A stretch of DNA of 8,932 nucleotides from Chloroflexota bacterium (GTDB lineage: Bacteria; Chloroflexota; Anaerolineae; Caldilineales; Caldilineaceae), in NCBI GenBank assembly GCA_003577365.1, contig QEUY01000172.1:1-8932 (forward strand), given 5' to 3'. Position numbers and translations under genes: made by a program. Each line of letters opens with the position of its first letter. Positions within the stretch are counted from its first letter, which is position 1. The notes below the pieces were generated by a model that was given only the letters and a program-made list of their open reading frames with translations, was not told the DNA's origin and did no database searches. Positions 1 through 6,036 of this stretch are shown here, in pieces.

Positions 1-1
1 G

Positions 2-493
2 ATGACCAGCACCTTGGTTGAGCTTTTCCGCCATAACCTGTGGGCCAACCTGCGCCTGATCGATGCCTGCCGTGGTCTCTCCGATGCGCAGTTGGACGCA
101 GCCCCTGCCGGCGGTGTCTTTGGCGCCGTACGCGCCACGCTCAGGCATATTGTGGTCAACGAGGAACGCTATCTGAAATCGCTCTTGGGCCAGCCGCTGG
201 ATGGCTCCAGCGGGCCGCCGGCCGCGATCCCCAGCCTCGACGAGCTGCGCGCCCGCAGCCAGCAAAGCGGTGAAGGCTTGGTGGCCGCGGCGGAAAAGCT
301 GCCCGACGGCCATGTGCTGCAAGGGATTTGGGATGGGCATCCATATACGATGCCCGCCGCGCTGCTGTTTATCCAGGCACTTAATCACGCCACCGAACAC
401 CGCGCCCAGATCGCCGCCGTCCTCACCCAAATCGGCATCCAGCCACCGGCGATGGACGGCTGGACCTTTGAGGAAAGCGGCATGTTGGCATAG
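2..493 (+). CDS. DinB-like four-helix metal-binding protein
   Basis: This 163-residue protein is recognised as a member of the DinB/YfiT-like superfamily: small cytoplasmic four-helix proteins, many of which bind a divalent metal through three histidines. Some members are thiol-dependent transferases, but most have no known reaction. The pattern visible here is the N-terminal FRHNLWANLRLI helix (residues 9-20), His49 in the LRHIVVNEERY helix, and His129 plus His133 in NHATEHRAQ. These three histidines are the expected ligand triad. The length is normal for the family and the N-terminus begins where relatives begin, so the gene looks complete even though the ATG lies at the window edge and its ribosome binding site is outside. 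It converges on the radical SAM gene, with a hairpin in the gap. The substrate is not predictable. Family assignment is confident; function is not. Confidence 0.88.
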   Translation: MTSTLVELFRHNLWANLRLIDACRGLSDAQLDAAPAGGVFGAVRATLRHIVVNEERYLKSLLGQPLDGSSGPPAAIPSLDELRARSQQSGEGLVAAAEKLPDGHVLQGIWDGHPYTMPAALLFIQALNHATEHRAQIAAVLTQIGIQPPAMDGWTFEESGMLA

Positions 494-497
494 AGAC

Positions 498-672
498 TCA
501 CCGCAAAGGCCAGAGCAGAGGAGAAAGCAAGGGTTAGGATAGCAACCGTGACCTACTCGGCCTGGCATTCTAATATATCGCGACAAGCAAAGTGACCGGC
601 GCTTACGATGTGCTGGTCACTTTGCTTTCTCTCTTCTTCTGAGCTTTGCGTGCTTTGCAGATTTACGGTGAA
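498..672. repeat. Degenerate purine-rich inverted repeat pair around a hairpin
   Basis: The gap between the converging dinB-like and radical SAM genes is non-coding. Near its left end (498-531) the plus strand reads CTCACCGCAAAGG, an AGCA, then GGAGAAAGCAA. The minus strand of 625-672 reads TTCACCGTAAAT, GCAAAGCACGCAAAG, then GAGAGAAAGC. The shared blocks in the same order (TCACCG-N-AAA, AGCA, GAGAAAGC) make the two segments a degenerate inverted pair flanking the perfect hairpin at 585-627. Short CGCAAAG/GCAAAG-type units of this kind are scattered between genes in many environmental bacterial genomes. Whether this is such an element or simply terminator context cannot be decided from one copy. 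Confidence 0.45.
585..640 (+). terminator. Hairpin with T-rich tail between convergent genes
   Basis: Perfect 13-bp arms AAGCAAAGTGACC (585-597) and GGTCACTTTGCTT (615-627) can be extended inward by four pairs, two of them G-U (598-601 with 611-614), leaving a 9-nt loop. The plus-strand 3' side continues TTTCTCTCTTCTTCT, a pyrimidine-rich tail in place of a clean T run. The position, about 90 bp after the DinB-like stop, suits an intrinsic terminator for that gene. As the hairpin is symmetric it may also serve the opposing radical SAM gene, although its minus-strand side lacks a T run. Terminator strength is inferred. Confidence 0.6.
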
Positions 673-695
673 CCTCTGCCCCCACTCCCTGCTCC

Positions 696-1826
696 CTAAT
701 TCTTATACCCGTCGGGGATATAGGGGCAGAGCGGGTCGCTGCCCAGCGGGTTGCCGGTCGCGGCATAGGCGCGGGCGCGTGAGCCGCCGCAGATGCGCCG
801 GAAGCCACAGACGCCGCACTTCCCCTCCAGTTGATCGGCGTCGCGCAGCCCCACAAACAGCGGGTGATGCCGGTAGATCTCCACCAGCGAATCGCCGCGG
901 CGGATGTTGCCCGCGGCCAGCGGCAAAAAACCGCTGGGATAGATCTCGCCCACATGCGAGACAAAGACAATGCCGTTGCCGTCACGGATGCCAAAGCCGC
1001 GGCCCATCGGGCTGGCGCTAATCGCTTCCGGCGTGGCGCGCCGCGCCAGCTTGGTAAAGCCGATGCGCCGGTAGTGATGCGCCTCGGTGGTCTTGATGGC
1101 AAAGGGGGTGGCCGGGTCTACGGTGCGCTGCCAGATCCAGTTGAGCACCCGCTCGCTCTTGGCGGGCGTCACCTCCGCCAGCCCCTGCCCGCGGCCCGTC
1201 GAGATCAGAAAGAAGAGCGCCCAACGCGTGATGCCCAGCTCACGCACCACCTCATAGATGGCGGGCAGTTCGTCGGCGCTGTCCGCTGTCACCATCGTGT
1301 TGATCTGCAGCGGGATACCGCGCGCCACCACGGCGCGCGCCCCGTCCAGCGTCCACGCATAGGAGCCGTCCACCCCGCGGAACGTATCGTGGCTTTGCGC
1401 CGTCGCACCGTCCAGGCTGAGCGCCAGGCTGGCGGTACCCGCAGCCTGGAAGCCGTCCACGACCTCCGGCGTCAGCCGCGCCGTGCCTGCGGGCGTGGCG
1501 GACATCGAAAGCCCCAGCTCGCGGCCATAGGCGATCAGGTCAAAGAGGTCGGGGCGCTGCAGCGGGTCGCCGCCGGTGATGACGACTTGCGGCAGGCGCG
1601 GCCCGCCGAACTCGACGATCTGGCGCAGCAGCGCCTTGCCCTCGTCGGTGCTAAACTCCAGCCGGCTGCGGCGCGTGATCGCCTCGGCGCGACAGTGGAT
1701 ACAGGCCAGGTCACAGGCGCGCGTGATCTCCCAATAGATCAACTGCGGCGCGCGAGCAAAGACCCACCGCCGCCCATCGCTTTGCTCCAATGCTGCCAGC
1801 CGGGCAAGTACCTCGTCGTGCGCCAT
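696..1826 (-). CDS. Radical SAM/SPASM-domain protein (TIGR04053-like)
   Basis: This 376-residue cytoplasmic iron-sulfur enzyme has the radical SAM signature C-x3-C-x2-C (CDLACIHC, Cys38, Cys42, Cys45), which holds the SAM-cleaving 4Fe-4S cluster. A GGDP motif follows at residues 85-88. A C-terminal cysteine set, C337-x2-C340-x5-C346-x20-C367 (KCGVCGFRRIC to PLCPY), resembles a SPASM or twitch domain that binds auxiliary clusters. The overall architecture recalls the PqqE/NirJ/AhbD-type group, and the C-terminal pattern best fits the TIGR04053 family as remembered, whose reaction is unknown. The start at 1826 was chosen because AAGGAG lies eight bases upstream; an in-frame ATG at 1853 lacks such a site and would add nine residues. 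It lies 93 bp after the membrane-protein gene on the same strand. No small peptide substrate gene is visible nearby, so a RiPP role is unsupported. Confidence 0.9.
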   Translation of the reverse strand: MAHDEVLARLAALEQSDGRRWVFARAPQLIYWEITRACDLACIHCRAEAITRRSRLEFSTDEGKALLRQIVEFGGPRLPQVVITGGDPLQRPDLFDLIAYGRELGLSMSATPAGTARLTPEVVDGFQAAGTASLALSLDGATAQSHDTFRGVDGSYAWTLDGARAVVARGIPLQINTMVTADSADELPAIYEVVRELGITRWALFFLISTGRGQGLAEVTPAKSERVLNWIWQRTVDPATPFAIKTTEAHHYRRIGFTKLARRATPEAISASPMGRGFGIRDGNGIVFVSHVGEIYPSGFLPLAAGNIRRGDSLVEIYRHHPLFVGLRDADQLEGKCGVCGFRRICGGSRARAYAATGNPLGSDPLCPYIPDGYKN

Positions 1827-1834
1827 GCGATCCG

Positions 1835-1840
1835 CTCCTT
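1835..1840 (-). promoter_or_regulatory. Shine-Dalgarno site deciding the radical SAM start
   Basis: The minus strand reads AAGGAG eight bases before the ATG at 1826. This favours that start over the ATG at 1853. Confidence 0.7.
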
Positions 1841-1919
1841 GTCTGCGCGCCATTTTCGATGCGGCTTCCCCGCGCCGCCAGCATCGCGCATCTGCCCTGT
1901 ATGCGCTGCGACCAAAGTC

Positions 1920-2438
1920 TCACGCGCGGCGGTACGCCCACGTCGTCGCGGCCACAAAGACCAGGCTGGGCAGCCCCACCCAGAAGAGATAGCCCTGCGG
2001 CCAGAACGCGCCCCAATAGCCGCCGATGCCTTGGATCACCAGCAGGTTGATCAGCAGCAGCATCAGCGCCGGCACGCCGAACCCCAGCGTGGCGGTCTGC
2101 CTGGGTGTTTTCGGCCCTGGCCCAATATGGGAAAGCGCATAGACCGCCCACCCTGTGACCACCCCGACCAAGGCTGCGATCGCGCCGAGCAGGAGCGTGG
2201 TGATCAAGCAGGGCCAGAGCAGGCCGAAACCGTTGGCCGCCAGCGTGGGGAGTAGCCCCTCATCGAGCGAAAGCACGGACAGGATTTGCAGCGACGACCG
2301 CACGCCGATCGCAAGCGTCGCCAGCGCGCCATAGAGCAGCGCGCTCAGAAATCCGGTCTGCGCGCCGCGGCGCATCATGCGCCCCAAAGCGAAGTCCGGT
2401 GAAACAGGAGGTAGCGTCGCGCTCATTGCCTCGTTCAT
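1920..2438 (-). CDS. Four-helix integral membrane protein, unknown function
   Basis: The 172-residue product is not recognised as a named family. It is strongly hydrophobic, with likely membrane segments near residues 27-46, 71-101 (long; may be kinked), 118-136 and 149-168, and a short cytosolic-looking N-terminus rich in Met, Pro and Ala. A proline-containing loop (HIGPGPKTPRQT, about 104-115) separates segments two and three. No catalytic or metal-binding motif is evident. The start ATG at 2438 overlaps the TGA stop of the SRPBCC gene (ATGA) and is preceded by GGAGG at seven-base spacing, so the two are probably translationally coupled and may work together at the membrane. An ATG four codons later (2426) is possible but less well placed. 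The protein could be an accessory or anchoring partner of the SRPBCC protein; that is inference from coupling only. Confidence 0.8.
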   Translation of the reverse strand: MNEAMSATLPPVSPDFALGRMMRRGAQTGFLSALLYGALATLAIGVRSSLQILSVLSLDEGLLPTLAANGFGLLWPCLITTLLLGAIAALVGVVTGWAVYALSHIGPGPKTPRQTATLGFGVPALMLLLINLLVIQGIGGYWGAFWPQGYLFWVGLPSLVFVAATTWAYRRA

Positions 2439-3109
2439 TGCCTCGCCTCCGCCCGTTGCTTGATCCCCATCATCATGCCCGCTTCCATCACAAAATGGGC
2501 CGGTTCAAACCAGGCATAGTAGAACAACCGGCCCATCCAGCCCGGCCCCAGCGGAAACGGATAACGCACGATCAGCCGTGAGGTATTTTCACTTGCCGGC
2601 TCCACGATCCAGGTCCATCCTTCGGCGACCAAGACGTGCCCCGGTTCGACAAAGTCCACCGTCGTATAGGTCCCTGCCGGGCCGCTGCCCATAAAGGAAA
2701 CGCGGTCGCCCACCTGCAGCGCATCAGACTCTGCCGGGATTTGCTCGCCGTTGTGCATATCGGCGAGAAACAGATTTTCCAGCCAATCATAGCTGTAGAA
2801 ACCGCCGCGCTCCTGGCCCAGATGCGCCACCCACGGCCACACGTCCGCAGCCGGGGCGTCGATCATAATGGCGCGCGTCGAGACTTTCGCTTCGGGCACG
2901 ATCCAGGGGTCGCCGGGCAGCGGCATGGCGATCTCCTGGTCGGTCGCGCCCCAACGCAAATGCCAGGGCCGCACCCAACCGATGTAAACCGCCGCCAACA
3001 AAAGCAGCAGGCCGAGCGCGCCGATCCAAACGGGCCGCCCCATGCGTCGCTGCGCTAGGGTGCGACGCGCCTCACGAGGGGGAATAGTCGCGTGTGCAAG
3101 CCTTGTCAT
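2435..3109 (-). CDS. Membrane-anchored SRPBCC (START-like) domain protein
   Basis: The 224-residue protein has a basic N-terminus, one transmembrane segment near residues 27-46, then a globular part (about 76-216) typical of SRPBCC/polyketide-cyclase-like lipid- or ligand-binding folds. The diagnostic stretch is the block from APAADVWPWVAHLGQ into ERGGFYSYDWLENL (about 87-113), which follows the first beta strand in this family, and the later VDFVEPGHVLVAEGWTW and RYPFPLGPGWMGRLFYY segments. Such domains bind hydrophobic small molecules; no reaction can be assigned. The start at 3109 was chosen because GGAGGG lies nine bases upstream. An upstream in-frame extension to 3205 would add 32 residues, lacks a ribosome site and crosses the probable promoter. 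It is the first gene of a minus-strand unit and overlaps the membrane-protein gene by four bases. Confidence 0.85.
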   Translation of the reverse strand: MTRLAHATIPPREARRTLAQRRMGRPVWIGALGLLLLLAAVYIGWVRPWHLRWGATDQEIAMPLPGDPWIVPEAKVSTRAIMIDAPAADVWPWVAHLGQERGGFYSYDWLENLFLADMHNGEQIPAESDALQVGDRVSFMGSGPAGTYTTVDFVEPGHVLVAEGWTWIVEPASENTSRLIVRYPFPLGPGWMGRLFYYAWFEPAHFVMEAGMMMGIKQRAEARQ

Positions 3110-3118
3110 CGGTTTTTT

Positions 3119-3124
3119 CCCTCC
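3119..3124 (-). promoter_or_regulatory. Shine-Dalgarno site deciding the SRPBCC start
   Basis: The minus strand reads GGAGGG nine bases before the ATG at 3109. The alternative ATGs at 3136 and 3205 have no comparable site. Confidence 0.6.
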
Positions 3125-3200
3125 ATAAACGTCCATCACAGCGGGCTGCGGCCCCGCGCCAACACACCCTGTTTGGTCGGAAAAGGAGACAGCAAGATAG

Positions 3201-3220
3201 GCCAAGGTTGGCTATATAAT
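3201..3220 (+). promoter_or_regulatory. Promoter -10 box with overlapping dyad in divergent region
   Basis: A perfect TATAAT (3215-3220) stands out in otherwise GC-rich DNA about 100 bp before the SoxB-like gene. No convincing -35 hexamer is found 16-18 bases upstream, so an activator or a different sigma factor may be involved. Directly upstream is the dyad GCCAA-GG-TTGGC (3201-3212), flanked by ATAG and CTAT, which would lie in the promoter spacer and is a plausible operator. The AT core also reads TATTATATA on the minus strand, so it may serve the SRPBCC operon too. Promoter use is inferred. Confidence 0.45.
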
Positions 3221-3274
3221 ACAGATAGAGAGGGAAACGTAATAGGGAAAGGTGTCGCTCGTCGTGCAGGATAT

Positions 3275-3288
3275 TTGTCATGTGACAA
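3275..3288. promoter_or_regulatory. Operator-like dyad TTGTCA-TG-TGACAA
   Basis: Perfect six-base arms, TTGTCA (3275-3280) and TGACAA (3283-3288), lie in the 5' leader of the SoxB-like gene, about 30 bases before its start and downstream of the TATAAT box. A regulator bound here could block transcription. TTGTC-N4-GACAA resembles the short dyads used by GntR-like regulators, but no regulator gene lies beside it. The assignment is from symmetry alone. Confidence 0.35.
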
Positions 3289-3318
3289 GGCGGCCTCAAT
3301 CGCCGAAAGGGAATCCCC

Positions 3319-4770
3319 ATGAACCACGCACAGAGCCTGACGATTGTCCAAGTGAACGACAGCCACAGCTATCTGGAACCGCACCCGGAACTATTCTGGG
3401 GCGCGCATGGCGCGGACTATCGCATCGCCGGCGGCTATGCCCGCCTCGCCACCGTGATCAACCAAATCCGCCAAGACCGGCCCGGCGGCGTGCTGGTGCT
3501 GGACGGCGGCGACACCTTCCATGGAACCTATCCCGCCGTCCACAGCCGCGGCGAGGCGCTGCTGCCTGTGCTCAATGCCATCGGCTTTGACGCCATGAGC
3601 GCCCATTGGGAGTTTGCCTATGGGCCGGCACACTTTCGACGGCTGGCTGCGCGCCTAGACTATCCTGTCCTGGCGCTGAACTGCTACGCCGAACAGAGCG
3701 GTAAACGGGTCTTCGATCCCTATCAGGTTGTGGAGCGGGGCGGCTTGCGCGTGGGGATCATTGGCCTGGTCTCCAACATCGTCGACAAAAACATGCCGCC
3801 TGCCTTCAGCCAAGGCGTGTACTTCACCTTGGGTCGCGAGGAACTGCCGGAGTGCATCGCCGCGCTGCGCGGCCAGGAACGCGTCGACCTGGTGGTCGTG
3901 CTTTCCCATCTGGGCTTTCCCCAGGACATGCAGATGGCCGCCGACGTGCCCGGCATCGACGTCATCGCGAGCAGCCACACCCATAACCGGCTCACCCGGC
4001 CCGCCTATGTCGGCCACACGCTCATCATCCAATCCGGCTGTCATGGCTCGTTTGTGGGCCGCCTCGACCTGTCGATCCGAGACAGGGTGGTCGTGGGCTA
4101 TCGCCACCGGCTGATCACCGTAGACGAAGGCATCGCGCCCGAACCGGCCATGCAGGCCCGGATCGACGAGATCCTAGCGCCCCACCGCGCCATGCTCGAC
4201 GAGGTGGTGGGCGAAACCGCTACGGCGCTCAACCGCAACACGGTGTTGGAAGCCACCATGGACAACCTGCTGCTGCAAAGCCTGCTCCACGCCACGCAGA
4301 CCCCGTTGGCGTTCTCCAACGGCTGGCGCTATGGCGCGCCGCTGCCGTGCGGCCCGGTGCGCGTCAACGATCTGTGGAACATCATCCCGGTGAACCCGCC
4401 CGTCTCACTCGTCGACTTGACCGGCGAGGAACTGTGCATGATGCTGGAGGAAAATCTGGAGAACACCTTTGCCCGCAACCCCTATGACCAGATGGGGGGC
4501 TATGTCAAACGCGCCCTCGGGCTGACACTCTATGCGAAGATAGAGAATCCCAAAGGCAAACGCATCCAGGCGCTCTTTGTACAGGGGGAACCGGTACAGC
4601 CCAACCGCATCTACCCCGCCACGTTTGTCACCGACCAGGGTGTGCCTACCCAATATGGCAGCAACCGGCGCGATCTGGAGTTGCACGCCGTCGACGCCCT
4701 GCGCGCCTATTTCGCCGCGCAGTCTGGCCCGGTCGAAGCTGAGCTGCGCGGCACAGTGGTCGTCGTCTAG
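3319..4770 (+). CDS. SoxB-like metallophosphoesterase of the 5'-nucleotidase superfamily
   Basis: The 483-residue protein has the two-domain layout of UshA/SoxB proteins. The N-terminal metallophosphoesterase domain (about 6-265) shows NDSH (Asp14, His16), DGGDTFHG (Asp62, Asp65), SHLGF (His197) and SSHTHN (His220, His222), which would hold two metal ions. The usual GNHEFD block is instead AHWEFAYG (His96-Trp97-Glu98), the form remembered from the thiosulfohydrolase SoxB. The C-terminal domain (about 295-480) has SNGWRYG (333-339) where nucleotidases have GGGIR, and NPYDQMGGYVKR (387-398), again SoxB-like. Unlike SoxB there is no Tat or Sec signal, so the protein is probably cytoplasmic, and no sox genes are present. 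It may hydrolyse phosphate or sulfur esters of an unknown substrate. The ATG is preceded by AAGG at eight bases. It is a lone gene, divergent from the SRPBCC unit. Confidence 0.87.
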   Translation: MNHAQSLTIVQVNDSHSYLEPHPELFWGAHGADYRIAGGYARLATVINQIRQDRPGGVLVLDGGDTFHGTYPAVHSRGEALLPVLNAIGFDAMSAHWEFAYGPAHFRRLAARLDYPVLALNCYAEQSGKRVFDPYQVVERGGLRVGIIGLVSNIVDKNMPPAFSQGVYFTLGREELPECIAALRGQERVDLVVVLSHLGFPQDMQMAADVPGIDVIASSHTHNRLTRPAYVGHTLIIQSGCHGSFVGRLDLSIRDRVVVGYRHRLITVDEGIAPEPAMQARIDEILAPHRAMLDEVVGETATALNRNTVLEATMDNLLLQSLLHATQTPLAFSNGWRYGAPLPCGPVRVNDLWNIIPVNPPVSLVDLTGEELCMMLEENLENTFARNPYDQMGGYVKRALGLTLYAKIENPKGKRIQALFVQGEPVQPNRIYPATFVTDQGVPTQYGSNRRDLELHAVDALRAYFAAQSGPVEAELRGTVVVV

Positions 4771-4805
4771 GCGGTCTACGCGGCAAACTGGGGAGTAGCG
4801 GCAGC

Positions 4806-5996
4806 CTAACGAGCGCGCCGGCTCTGACGCCGCAGCGCATCGTTCAGCCGCCGGTGCTCCGGATAGCGTTCGCGCAAGCTCTCCCACTTGCCGTCGCTCA
4901 TCTCTTGCAGCGCCTCGGCCAGCCCCGGCATCTCGTCGACGCTGTCGTGGCGGTCGAGGAATGCCACAAAGCGCCGCTTGCCCCGCCACCCTAGCAGCCG
5001 CCGAGTCCACCCGGCAAAAAGCATGCCCAACGCCGAGCCGGAGACCACATCGGCGGGATAGTGATCGCCCAGATAGATGCGCGAAAAGGCGACCAAGCTC
5101 GCCAGCGTGTAGAACAGCCCGCGCCCGCGCGGCAGATAGCGGCTGAACAGCCAGGCCCCGGCAAAGGCCGCGGCCGAATGGCCCGACGGAAATGACCAAG
5201 ACCCCGGCTTCTTGCCGATCACAATCGCCTGGATGATGCTGATAAACGGGCGTCGCCGCCGGAAATAGCGTTTGATCGGGTGTTCCACCAGGCTGGTTGC
5301 CACAGCCAGCGGCACGACCGAGCCGCGGATCAGCCGCCAGCCCAGCCGCGGCCGCCACAGCGCCACCAGCCCCATCAGCACATACCAAGCTGTGCCGCCG
5401 GTGAAGACAAAGGTGATCGTATAGAAAAAGCGGTTGAGCAGCGGCGTATGCGGCAGGTGGTTGACCGCCAGGAAAAGCCGCGCATCGAGCGCGTCATAGG
5501 GCTTGAGCCGTTTGAGCACAGCCCGCTGCAGATAGGATCGCTGCGGTTCGGCCACGGGCGGCGCGCCCTGCTGCTCCGGGTTGAGCACCTCCTGCGCCGC
5601 CTCGGCCACGGCCTCGCGCGTCGGCTGGTCGGGGGTCGTCAGCACGCGCGCTGTCTCCTCCAACACCGCTTCAGCCTCCTGCTCGGCGGGGGCAGCGGCG
5701 CGCGCCGCTTCGACCTGCTGTGCGGCCTCGGCTGGGCTGGCGGCGGGCGGCTGCGTCTGGGCGACCTCCTTGGCGGGCAGTTCGCCGCCATGCGCCGCGA
5801 TCGATTCGACAAGGGCATCGGCCTTTTCCTGACAGTCAATCGTCGCCAGCGCCGCCTGCAGCGCATCGCGCACCGGCTCAACCGCTGCCTTTTGCCCCTC
5901 GCTGGGCATGGCCCAAGGCGCGACCGGCGTATCGCCCAGCTTCTGCTCGGGCGGGGAAGGGGATGGGTGTTGCTGTTGAACGGGGGGTTCAGCCAT
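4806..5996 (-). CDS. PAP2-family phosphatase with long low-complexity N-terminal tail
   Basis: The 396-residue membrane protein ends in a type 2 phosphatidic acid phosphatase domain. All three family motifs are intact: K-x6-RP (Lys242 to Arg249-Pro250), PSGH (270-273, catalytic His273) and SR-x5-H-x3-D (Arg306, His312, Asp316). Hydrophobic helices lie between about 188 and 330. Substrates in this family include phosphatidate, undecaprenyl diphosphate and other lipid phosphates; which applies is unknown. The first 150 residues are rich in Ala, Pro, Gln and Glu, partly helical-looking (AEAAQQVEAARAAAPAEQEA), and carry no recognised domain; a basic tail follows the catalytic domain. The start at 5996 was chosen because AAGGAGG sits seven bases upstream. 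It is the last gene of a minus-strand group, 40 bp after the APH(6)-like gene, and converges on the SoxB-like gene with a 35-bp gap lacking an obvious terminator. Confidence 0.9.
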   Translation of the reverse strand: MAEPPVQQQHPSPSPPEQKLGDTPVAPWAMPSEGQKAAVEPVRDALQAALATIDCQEKADALVESIAAHGGELPAKEVAQTQPPAASPAEAAQQVEAARAAAPAEQEAEAVLEETARVLTTPDQPTREAVAEAAQEVLNPEQQGAPPVAEPQRSYLQRAVLKRLKPYDALDARLFLAVNHLPHTPLLNRFFYTITFVFTGGTAWYVLMGLVALWRPRLGWRLIRGSVVPLAVATSLVEHPIKRYFRRRRPFISIIQAIVIGKKPGSWSFPSGHSAAAFAGAWLFSRYLPRGRGLFYTLASLVAFSRIYLGDHYPADVVSGSALGMLFAGWTRRLLGWRGKRRFVAFLDRHDSVDEMPGLAEALQEMSDGKWESLRERYPEHRRLNDALRRQSRRAR

Positions 5997-6003
5997 GGCA
6001 TAG

Positions 6004-6010
6004 CCTCCTT
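6004..6010 (-). promoter_or_regulatory. Strong Shine-Dalgarno site deciding the PAP2 gene start
   Basis: The minus strand reads AAGGAGG, seven bases before the ATG at 5996. This excludes the in-frame extension to 6020, which would overlap this site. Confidence 0.75.
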
Positions 6011-6036
6011 GTGAACGCACTTTCTGCGCCCCAAGG

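Larger units (their letters stand above)
3110..3318. other. Divergent intergenic region between SRPBCC and SoxB-like genes
   Basis: The 209 bases hold no gene. Besides the TATAAT box and the two dyads entered separately, they contain AGGGAAA twice (3231-3237 and 3244-3250) and a GCGGG/CCCGC hairpin (3141-3157) that would lie in the SRPBCC mRNA leader. The A/T-rich core near 3213-3222 is the only strong promoter-like composition and may serve both strands. Confidence 0.5.

Noticed and set aside
608..1021. Plus-strand open frame starting beside the hairpin
   Set aside because: It begins inside the terminator hairpin, then runs antisense to the radical SAM gene with an Arg-rich translation.
1827..1919. 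Separate promoter or small peptide gene before the radical SAM gene
   Set aside because: No good -35/-10 pair and no short frame with a ribosome site were seen in this 93-bp gap.
831..2255. Long plus-strand open frame of 474 codons
   Set aside because: It runs antisense to the radical SAM and membrane-protein genes, is rich in Arg, Gln, His and Gly, and has no recognisable domain. It is a shadow caused by high GC.
4405..5388. Minus-strand open frame of 327 codons across the converging gene ends
   Set aside because: It covers the 3' ends of both the SoxB-like and PAP2 genes, whose motifs are clear in other frames, and its own translation is Arg/Ala-rich without motifs.
5280..6014. Plus-strand open frame of 244 codons
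   Set aside because: It is antisense to the PAP2 gene with low-complexity Arg/Leu/Gly sequence and no domain.
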